A stretch of 64,000 nucleotides of DNA from Ephemerocybe angulata (Eukaryota > Basidiomycota > Agaricomycetes > Agaricales > Psathyrellaceae): contig JAACJK010000168.1 in the NCBI GenBank assembly GCA_013368325.1, positions 248,001 through 312,000 on the forward strand, in the 5' to 3' direction. The notes under the pieces are model-generated. The model saw only the letters and a list, made by a program, of their open reading frames with translations, ran no database searches and was not told the DNA's origin. Shown here in pieces: positions 55,965 through 64,000 of this stretch. The translations under genes and the position numbers were made by a program. The number at the start of each line of letters is the position of its first letter. Within the stretch, counting starts at the first letter, position 1.

Positions 55965-56632
55965 CTAGGACCAGTAAAAGGTCGGGAAGAGAATAACGAG
56001 CACAAAGCAGACGAAGTTGTCATAGAGGATCTTGTGCAACAGCTCACTGTCCATCTCACCCCCTTTGACTTCCTATCCCTCTTGACGCACAGAACATGCA
56101 CATTAACTGGTCTTCCGTCTGCCAACTTCCCATTCGCATAGGGGTACAACCTTTCCTTTTCTCCATGGTTCCCCCCAGCACACACCCACTGAAAGTCCCG
56201 GAACAATAAATCTCCAATGGGCATCAGGAGAGGCGAGGTCCAGTTGAACACGTCGGGGTGGCGGTCCTTCACCCTTTTTTGGATCCATAAGCTAGACCCG
56301 TGGCTTTTGAAGAAGTTGGGTGCTCTCCAGGCCCCATGTTTATGGTGTCCGAGAGGAATTTCTACTGTCGCTTTTGGATCGCGGATACCTCCTCGGAGTG
56401 TGATTCTTGATGCGGTGACCAAGCCCTCTGTATATCCCGGGTGGATACTTGCGCTCCGCTCGTTCGCTGACGCGCCAGGTTTGATTTGGGGTATTATGTG
56501 CATTGCTAGGAAGTCTGGCACTCCTTGGGCCTGGAAGACGAGCCGTCCGTGGATCATCGGGTTGGGCGCGCCTTTGTTGGGAATGAATTTGCAGACTGGG
56601 TCCCGTGAGTTAGATGATTGAGAGGAGCCCAT
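55965..56632 (-). CDS. Unidentified protein, about 222 aa, with one apparent frameshift and a C-terminal membrane helix
   Basis: The start MGSSQSSNSRDPVCKFIPNK at 56632 was preferred over an upstream ATG at 56689. The protein is polar (HGRLVFQAQGVPDFLAMHII, TASRITLRGGIRDPKATVEI, WICAGG-like VCAGGNHGEKERLYPYANGK). Near the CCCCC run at 56059-56063 (plus strand) the frame seems to slip. With one more base the reading continues GGEMDSELLHKILYDNFVC and then a hydrophobic stretch VLVILFPTFYW before a stop at 55965, making exactly 223 codons. Without it, the frame runs to 55868 with unlikely sequence. N-terminal MGSS could be myristoylated. No family recognised. Confidence 0.55.
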
Positions 56633-58644
56633 GGTTTCTTTCGTTTTCTTTCTTCCCTTGGGATATGCTGGCGGGATATGCATCAGCAAGCTGCAAAATT
56701 GTCAGATCCTTACATGATACATACTCTCTGGGTCCTGGAAGGCACACATCATCTACGGGGGGACCCAGAAAGGGAGTCAGAGGTACGGAGGTTGACTTGA
56801 AGGTACCGAAAGGTACGGACGGTGGATTGAAGGTACGGCTCGTGTACAGAGGCAGCCTCGTCGGCAGGGAACTTGGCGAAACAGTCGCAAACACGGAGTC
56901 GCCGCGGGGCACTCGGAAAATGCCGAAGCAGCGTCCCCCCTGCCCGCTGCTTCTTATATGGCACAAATCGCGCTGTCCTTTCACTGCTCGATGACTCAGT
57001 GGTTAGAGTGCTCTCTCCGTAGTGTTTGCAATTCGCACTTGGGTTCAATTCCCCTCTGATGCGAGAGGGGGCGTCGACCGACCAGCAGGAGGTGTTGGAG
57101 ACCTTGGGCGCTTGCTAGACATTTTGAGCTCGATCCGTACCTTTCAGACACCGCCGTACATTCGGGTACCTGAGGTACATTGGACTACCTACGGTATATA
57201 CACCTAACTACCATACAAGCTTCTAAAACCTTTTATGGCCTGCCTTGCAGGTAAACGATACATGGTAGGTAGGGTATTATACCTCAGGTACGAGCTTTAC
57301 ATGTCTATATACCTAACCGGGTTTTTTGCTGATGTGGTAGTGGTGGAGGAGTGATGAAGACTTCGGTGGAGCGTGCGTCCAGCGCAAGCTGTAGGAGTAT
57401 GGGCTTGGTTGTACTGTATGGCATCTCGATAGACGCGCCTTTATGTCTTCCTTGCGTTCTTGTTGGAACTTAGAATGGAGCCAACAAATCTCTTTTTGTG
57501 TCTAGCTTCCAGGCTCTCAAAAGCGGTTGCCACATTGTACACTACCTAATATACTTGTACAGATCTTTCACCTCGGTGAAGCGACGTGACACCAATTTAA
57601 AATAGGTGGTAGAAAGTCGGATTTGAGAAGACTTAGGCCTCCCAAACCTGTAATATACGCACCAAGCGAGGTGAAGCACTGTCTTGGTTTCGATGTCCAT
57701 AGGTGGTCCGTGCGATGTGGTCTGTGCAATGCAAGTGCGATGTTGTTGTTGTCTGTGACAACCTCAGTGAGGCCAATGGTCCTATAAATCCAGCCCAGAA
57801 CAATAACACATGTGCTTTTGTTCTCCCCAACTTCGTTTCTGTGGGCTCTGGCCACCGAGCCATCTGTAGCTACCATCTTTCCAGGGCTTACATCTTCGTC
57901 TCGTGCCTGCAGAATGAGTCCGATGCCGGGAGGTCTCCCAGTGTCCAGGCAAAGGCCACACCCTGACTATTGAGCACCAACTGTTAGACAGCGGCACATC
58001 TCTAGATGGCGGGTCGGCATAAGTATACTTCTTCGAGATGGTAACCTCGTATCGTCTACTACATCCAAGGTACAGATGTCATAGTTCTGGCAGTCGAAGA
58101 CTGTCATGCCATTATCGCGGATGCTGTTTGGCGACGGAAGGTCGTCTATCCCCTATGAAGGCTGATAACAATCGCTATCTCAAATCAGCCCAGTCTACTT
58201 AATTAACTCTTCAAAGCCCCTGGAAACAGCCTGACTTAGTAACATAGACACTCATCCCCTTAAATGATCCCACTATGGCCCAGTTCATCTCAGACTTTTG
58301 GCTCCTGGCCCCAAACATCTTCACACTCAATCTTGTCGACCACAGTAACATGGATCGACTATACTACGGAGACACGTACCCGATCGACTATGTCATTGCA
58401 GCTGGAATCTGCATCACCTCTCTCGGTGCGCTAGTCCAGATCACCATTACCTCAAATAGTGGATTAACCTGAGCCAGGTATACAGGGGTGTGCGCTCTTT
58501 ACGATAGGGGTGTGGTGGAGGTCTCGCGCTAGGAGCACTGGCCATCGACGTTGCCCCAAACCGAGTCCGAAGGAGATTGTACTTTACTCCGCAAACAGCA
58601 TCCTCGCTTTACTCTTCGTATCTACCATGGCGCTATACGCTGTA

Positions 58645-58647
<3 letters not shown>
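56633..58647. other. 2-kb region without a convincing gene
   Basis: Contains GAAGGTAC(C/G)G-type short repeats (56775-56850), a tRNA-like stretch (56985-57060), and low-complexity GGTAC/CCTAC tracts (57160-57310). Minus-strand frames at 57568-57997 and a 65-codon plus frame at 58275 (MAQFISDFWLLAPNIF...) show no recognisable domain. The last may be the beginning of something cut off by the LINE. Confidence 0.4.
56985..57060 (+). other. tRNA-like or tRNA-derived (SINE-type) sequence
   Basis: GACTCAGTGGTTAGAGTG matches a tRNA D-arm and A box, with a 4-bp ACTC/GAGT stem. GGGTTCAATTCC, about 45 bases later, matches a B box. The acceptor stem and a proper 5-bp T stem do not pair well, so this is not a good functional tRNA. 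A pseudogene or SINE head fits better. Confidence 0.4.
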
Positions 58648-58675
<28 letters not shown>

Positions 58676-58763
58676 GGTGGAGCCTCAGGTAGCGGCGGAC
58701 AATGTCGTACAGTCGCCTCCGCCGCTGGCTAGGTAAGGATGAGGGGTGTGCGGGAACAGGAAA

Positions 58764-58853
58764 GTGTCATCGCCAGGGGCGATGACACCCACCTTGGAGG
58801 AAATCCAGTGATGGACCGTCCCCAGGAGGAGGGCGCCAGAGGCGCCCTCCTCC
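58764..58853 (-). other. Two perfect hairpins in the LINE 3' untranslated region
   Basis: GTGTCATCGCC-AGG-GGCGATGACAC (58764-58788) and GGAGGAGGGCGCC-AGA-GGCGCCCTCCTCC (58825-58853) are perfect 11- and 13-bp stems with 3-base loops. They lie between the last coding remnant (58873) and the poly(A) tail. LINE reverse transcriptases can recognise 3' stem-loops, so these are candidate recognition structures. Confidence 0.75.
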
Positions 58854-58872
58854 CAGGAGTGTGGGCTTCGGC

Positions 58873-61510
58873 TCAGCGGTTACGCCCCGGGGGGTGCCTC
58901 ACCGCATCGCCCCTACCCACTAAAACCCCCAAATTCCTGTGACACACTAGGGACTTCTTGAATAAATCGTTATCATCAACTACACTCCCCCATGTGCTGA
59001 CGACCAGCGGGACAGCAACCGCCTTCTCCTCGTAGTGTTTTGCATCCGAGGCTAAGATATCGAAATTTAGGCGCTCGCCTATCATCTTCCACCACTTGTT
59101 ACGCACTTCCGGTAACGTAGGCTTCTTGTCCTGGGCGGATTCATCATCGATCACCCATTTGCACCTCGAAGTCCAGATCAGCCAAGCCGTACTCGAAAGG
59201 ACGATCGTGCGCAGGCATTCCTGTCCCGGCTCAAGCAGTTTTGCATGCGGGAGCCCGCATATCAGGATATCACCCAGTGTCTGCGGGGTATCGAAGGGGA
59301 CCCCTTGTCGCCGGAGCAGGGTTTTAGCTAGAGACCACATCTCGGCAGGCTGTCCGACCGTGTTACAGTCGATAAGGATATGGAGAGACAACTCCGTCTC
59401 ATCACAGTCTCTACAAATCGCTCAGTCAGCGTACAAAGGGTTGTTGTTCCAGATCCGCCTGCACGGCAGGGCCCCGTGGGCTAGCTTCCACAAGAAAGCC
59501 TTTATCTTTTTCTGGGTAATGTTCGGGCCACGCAACGACTTCCAGATCACTTGCAGATCACCTCCGTGCTCGGGGAGGAACCAAGCAGGGCTAGGGACGA
59601 GGCCTTGGTCACTGTTATATTTTCGGCTGTCGCACGTCTTTGTGTGACTGAGCGGCTATGCCAGTCAAGGATCAGGCGGTAGAAGGATGACTGAGTTTGT
59701 GTGGACAGGTTTGCACCTGACACGAGTTCGTAAGGCCTAGCAGCCACTCGAGAGATTGGTTCGTTTAGGGGACGTTGGAAAACCTGGAAAACCGTGGACC
59801 GCGCAAGGTCTCCAGCTCTCCTGCGCAGCGGCGCATGCGAGTCCGCAGTGTAGCGGGAAAGGACGGTGAGGGAGGTGCGGAGGCGTAGACGCCCAACGAT
59901 CTGGCGCATAATCCCCTTACATTCGTGGCCTAACCATGCAGCATCTTCATTCCATCGCAAACGGGTTGTGAGATCATCAACCAAGGAGCCCGCTGGGAGG
60001 GAGACCCTGGCATGCTCGTCGGCAGGGAGGTGGGTGAGTTTCATGCAGCACCGTCCCGAAATCACGCCCCGGAGCACCGTCAAAGGCAATGCCGTAGCCG
60101 GTAAGGGTTGGTTCACCCGACCGGCGCACGAAATGAACGTCCAAGTATATCCTCGTCGGAGCATAGAGTACTGGGCGCACTGGGCGCATCGGCAGTGGGG
60201 TGTCCTCCCACTCCCTCCGGACCGGTTCAAAAATGCGACAACCCGTCGTCAGGGTAGCGTATTCACCCAGAATTGGGTCAAAGAGAGCTTCCCCCTGGGT
60301 GAGATGCACTCTCTCCTTTGCCGAGGCAAAGCTGTCCATCAAGTCCTCAAGTGGTACACCCTCAAGCGGGTGCCACTTCACATCGAAGAGCGAACGTTCG
60401 TGTACAGCACGGGCACAGCAGACCTCCAGGCCCGGGCAGCCAGCACCCTCCAGCGCTAAACAAGACTCACAGGCGCACACCGCGAGCGCGTTTTGCCGGT
60501 CCTGCTCCGGTTCGGCCAAGGTTATAGGGTGAGGGAAGTTCTCCGCAAGGTCAGCAAGGTCACCCACGGTGAATACATGATGGACGTCTCGCAGGCACTG
60601 GGGGATGGGGCCGTTCTCTTTAGCGTTCATCAGTTCTCGTTTCCCAGGGTGATACCAGGCCGGGAGGGAACATTGTAAATCCCGCGTGAGGATGGGTGGC
60701 GCGAAGCGCAGGTGGTATTTCTCAGCCACTTTGAGCATACGGAAGATGGAATCGGGGAGGGTGCCGGCAGCCCGCTGCTTGCGGGGGTGCCAAGTCTGGA
60801 GGAACATACACATCGTTGCATCGAGGTCGTCGACCTTCTGGCTATCCGGTATGTCTTCCTCTATCAGCTGGTCAGCTACATATGCCCAGATAGGGTGCAG
60901 AGGCGGGGGCAGGAGCCAGCGCAAGACCTTGACGAGCAATATAGCCTCGTTCTGTTTACTGATATCGAGCACTTTATGCCCACCTTGTTTGTATGGGAGG
61001 GAGGAGGTGTCCTTGTTCACACCAACCACAGATCCTCCCCACATGATATCCTTCATGATACCAATCACGTCTTTTTCAATCTCAGGCGGCATGCCCTGAA
61101 CCATCGTTTTAAACTGGCTACGGCTTCCAGGCTCTAGCTTAGTAATATAGCTCCTGCCCTCTATAGAGGGATTCGACTTCAGCCAAAAGGCGACTTTCTT
61201 CTTAACAGTGTCGACGATCGGTCGCCAGATCGCAAGTTGGTCGACATTGTTGCCAACGTGTGCACCCAGGACACGGACTGGGGTACCGTCGGGGGTGATA
61301 TGGATAGTTGGAGGGATGCCTGAGTCCCCGTTGTCTGCACGTGTGCGCTTAGTGGTTAGTACCGAGCGGCAGAAATCTTGTGTCCCCACTGGAACGACGT
61401 CTGTCTTGTCCACATTAAACTTGGCACCCGACGCAGTGCACCAGCGTTCCAGTATGACTTCCAGATCACGGAAGTTGTCGAACTGGGAAAGGTAAACGGT
61501 TGTGTCATCC
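58873..61510 (-). pseudogene. LINE ORF2 C-terminal part (after the reverse transcriptase core)
   Basis: The reading LFADDTTVYLSQFDNFRDLE marks the catalytic DD of the reverse transcriptase. It is followed by the thumb and a long C-terminal domain (KVNFN-like KFNVDKTDVVPVG, GAHVGNNVDQLAIWRPIVD, MWGGSVVG, RRKQRAAGTLPD). RIYLDVHFVRRSGEPTLTGYG near 60150 may be a remnant RNase H-like domain. A frame change around 59980-60060 leads to the final segment with AFLWKLAHGALPCRRIWNN and the zinc-binding motif CRDCDETELSLHILIDCN. The segment ends at 58873. Confidence 0.85.
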
Positions 61511-62800
61511 GCAAACAGCGGGTGGACTTACGTAGGAGTTCGCCAAAGATTCAATGGCAATATTAAACAAGAGGCATGAGAGGGGATCTCCCAGTCTAAC
61601 ACCCCGAATGACTCTGAAGGGGGTGCTAATCTCCCCGTTTATGATCACAACAGTCTCAGCGCGCTCGTAGAGGGAGCGCACAATGCTTCGGAATCGCTCT
61701 GGGAAATTCATCTTCTCAAGGGAGGCCTGGAGGAAGTCATGCGTAATGCGGTCGTACGCCTTTTCCTGGTCCAGGAAAACTAGTAGGCCATTCTCCTCCT
61801 TCGTTTCACACCATCGGATCATGAGCTGCACTAATTCAGTGTGGTCATTGATCCTGCGGCCCTTCATAAAACCGGCCTGGTCTGGGTGAATGAGCTTAAG
61901 CGCCGTGGGCGCCAGTTTAATTGTAAGGGCTTTTGTAAATGCCTTGTAGTCGGCATTCAGAACCGTGATAGGACGATAATTCGCAATATTCATTCGGTCA
62001 TTTTTCTTATACAGCGGGCACATCCAGCCCTCCGTGAAGCAGGAGGAGGCGTTGACGCTGTTGAGCTCGATATCATTGAAAACTCGGCGTAGCAAGGAGA
62101 CGATGATTATAGTTTTATCGGCACCGGTCTTTGCTCTCTTCTCATTCCTTTCTATGAGGAACTTCCACAAGTCGGCTGGGACACCATCTGGCCCCGAAGC
62201 CTTGTTGTTCGGCATCGACATGACTGCCTGGCGCACCAGGTCATTGTTTATCAGCTCATCCAGGGCACTTGCGTCCTCGTCAGACATACGAGCATCAAGC
62301 TCATTCAAAACTGAAATCGTCGCTGCAGCCCTCTCCTCTGGGGATCTCTCGACATCTGACTAGATCGACTCGTGGTAGTCCCGCGCTATGCGCGCCATTT
62401 CATCCGATCGCCGAGCAGGAGGTGCAGCAGGGTCGGACGGGTCGCGGAGAAGGGGGATCGTGTCCCTGGGGACGGTCTCCCTGTTGGATCGAATCCAGGT
62501 CTTCCCAATCGTCTCGGTTTCGAGAGCAAACTTCGTCGCAGTGTCGTCTCGCTTCCTCTCTAACTGGTCCCGCTCGATGGCTTTAATCTCTTTTGCCAGA
62601 GCGTCCACCTTGGTGGCTCGGTCATCCGAATCGAGCGACTCATCGCTTACTGCAGTCGCATACTGGGTCTTGAGCTCGGCCAGCTTCTTCTTGGCCTTGG
62701 GCACACCGGTACGCACTATCTCTTTCGCTTTAGTCACCATCTGGGCTTTCAGCCGTGTGAGCGCTCCCATCGGTGTAAGGTCTTCAGCGAGGCACGCCAT
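61505..62800 (-). pseudogene. LINE ORF2 linker and reverse transcriptase fingers/palm
   Basis: A charged linker (MACLAEDLTPMGALTRLKAQ...) leads to an in-frame TAG at about 62358-62360. The frame then continues to NKASGPDGVPADLWKFLI, FTEGWMCPLYKKND, NYRPITVLNADYKAFTKAL, HPDQAGFMKGRRINDH and FLDQEKAYDRITHDFL, all standard reverse transcriptase motifs. After GVRLGDPLSCLLFNIAIESL the sequence jumps to LFADD in another frame. About 20 family-typical residues are missing, which indicates an internal deletion near 61520. Confidence 0.88.
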
Positions 62801-63013
62801 AGGATCCTAAATCAGCTGCAGGGTGTCAGTGCACATTTTTTCAACCGCTGGAGTGGGGTGACCCACTCCAGAGACGAGAGAGAGGAGGAGAGAAGCCAGA
62901 GTAGATTAGACGCGCAGAGTTGGCGCGGGTCGGTGTTTGGCGGTGTTCTGCTGTAGCTTTGTAGATTAGTCAGCTTTGGCTTTTGGCGACGCGTCGCGTC
63001 TGTTGTTTCTTAA

Positions 63014-63419
63014 CCCAATACCACCGTGTTGTTCTTGCTCTTCGTCGTCGTCGCATCGCAGCTTCCGTCTCTTGTCATCTGCGCATCTCTCAGCATCTGA
63101 CCGTCCCATTCTGGTGACAACAGTGGGATCCCACCACGCATTCAAGTGGTGGGGTCATCGAGCTTCAGCCACATCGTCGCATCATCGCATATCAACATCG
63201 TCGAAGAATCAGTCGCAGCAACGGCAGTGGTGGAAGCTCAGCGAATCCTTTCGGTCGAATCGGTCGCACCATCAGCTCAGCATCAGCTCGCATTGGCAAA
63301 AACGGAGGAAAATACAAAAGTTCCCCCAATACCACCGTGTTGTTCTTGCTCTTCGTCGTCGTCGCATCGCAGCTTCCGTCTCTTGTCATCTGCGCATCTC
63401 TCAGCATCTGACCGTCCCA
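63014..63419. repeat. Two identical 95-bp direct repeats within a segment inserted in the LINE
   Basis: CCCAATACCACCGTGTTGTT...CATCTGACCGTCCCA occurs at 63014-63108 and again at 63325-63419. The 216 bases between are rich in CATC/GTCG. The pair lies where the endonuclease (ending about 63420) should pass directly into the linker (starting about 62800). Direct repeats around a short non-coding core could be a TRIM-like or solo-LTR-type insertion, or a local duplication. The flanking 62801-63013 is also not LINE coding sequence. Confidence 0.7.
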
Positions 63420-64000
63420 CCGCCTCCAGGTATTTGTCATTCCTCAGAAGGAAAGCGGGGATCTCCCAGCGGCCTTTCCCTATATGTGGAGCACCGAGAT
63501 CATACAGCATAGCTACCACGAGCTCGTGGTCCGTTACCAGTGGCTGATCCACCAAAATATTCCAATCACGTGTGGCATGGTATAGATCTTCCTTGACATA
63601 GATACAGTCAAGTCGCGAATGCGCGGCTACTGCAGCACCAGGCGCAGCCTTCCAGGTGTACTCTCTCCTCTGTGGGTATTCACGTCTCCACCCGTCTATC
63701 AGTCGACGGCCCTCGAGGAACGCGCCAAGCGCCAAAACCGCATTTCGCGCATCCTCTCTCGAAGGCTCTCTGTCCCTGCAGGACTCAACCAAGTTAAAAT
63801 CGCCCGCCAGGAAGTCGGGGGAGGGGCGGGATTATTTCGCGCATCATACCGCGTCTTCAGCGTCGTCCAGAAATTCACATTCAGGATGGCGTCGTTAGGA
63901 GCATAGACGCCCAGAACAGTCACTCGGCGCTCATCACCGAAGGAGACCGAGAGCGCTCGTCCCGGGACGATCTCATGCATGGCGACTTGGTCTCTGGTGC
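63420..64000 (-). pseudogene. LINE endonuclease domain (APE type), partial
   Basis: The reading VTVLGVYAPNDAILNVNFW is followed, after a one-base frame change in a C-rich run near 63815-63825, by FLAGDFNLVESCRDREPSRE, LIDGWRREYPQRREYTW, SRLDCIYV, VTDHELVVAML and GKGRWEIPAFLL. These are the conserved blocks of AP-endonuclease-like LINE nucleases. The N-terminal part lies beyond the window. Confidence 0.87.

Larger units (their letters stand above)
58648..64000 (-). mobile_element. Degenerate non-LTR retrotransposon (LINE), running past the window end
   Basis: On the minus strand it ends in a 28-base poly(A) (T run at 58648-58675). Reading 5' to 3' are an endonuclease, an inserted foreign segment, a Lys/Glu-rich linker, reverse transcriptase, a long C-terminal domain and a zf-RVT-type CxxC...HxxxxC motif. 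Several stops and shifts break the frame, so it is dead. The 5' end lies beyond base 64000. The order endonuclease before reverse transcriptase fits L1/Tad-type elements. Confidence 0.9.

Noticed and set aside
57568..57997. Minus-strand frames with TDNNNIALALH-type sequence
   Set aside because: Two overlapping frames look equally plausible and neither has a recognisable domain or start/splice context.

Overview
This is nuclear DNA of a filamentous basidiomycete, most probably an Agaricomycete. Genes have many short introns (about 50-65 nt, GT...AG). The gene families point the same way: a KDZ transposase with a CxC2-type cysteine cluster, a DUF6533 membrane protein, a TPR-CHAT protein, and small secreted proteins. 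The species cannot be named from the sequence. Gene functions below are inferred from motifs; splice sites were placed by eye and checked by reading-frame arithmetic.

The window is dominated by mobile DNA, much of it nested. (1) 491-22518 holds a kexin-type proprotein convertase gene on the minus strand. It is split in two by a 19.25-kb KDZ-superfamily DNA transposon (2663-21916). The insertion is bounded by a 7-bp target duplication (CGATGAG), has imperfect terminal inverted repeats, and carries arrays of TTATATAAAA-type motifs at both ends. The element carries its transposase (15833-19555) and four passenger genes: a 1.1-kaa Gly/Met-repeat protein, a divergent gene with a viroplasmin/RNase HI N-terminal-like domain, a 196-aa protein, and a small basic protein. 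The last is itself split by a Ty1/Copia retrotransposon with identical 360-bp LTRs and an AGAGA duplication (8877-15073).

(2) 23235-31039 holds a dispersed repeat, an hAT-like MITE with an 8-bp duplication, and a large TPR-CHAT gene with one apparent single-base frameshift. (3) 32205-47729 is a host-gene region: two near-identical copies of a small secreted protein gene, a divergent third paralogue, a DUF6533 membrane protein, a secreted or anchored Gly-rich-tailed protein, another small secreted protein, a second MITE with an 8-bp duplication, and an inverted-repeat element with a perfect palindrome.

(4) 48095-55249 holds a gene interrupted by a Ty3/Gypsy chromovirus (48406-55188; identical-looking 550-bp LTRs; gag and pol joined by a probable -1 slip at GGGTTTT; terminal chromodomain). 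(5) 55965-56632 holds one unidentified gene. (6) 58648 to the window end is a degenerate LINE on the minus strand, with poly(A) tail, 3' hairpins, a mutated reverse transcriptase, an endonuclease, and an inserted segment flanked by identical 95-bp repeats.

The order of events can be read from the nesting. KDZ went into kexin, later Copia went into a KDZ passenger gene, and independently Gypsy went into another gene. Removing each element, with one duplication copy, restores a local reading frame. Three otherwise good genes also carry one-base shifts at homopolymers, which could be decay or assembly error.
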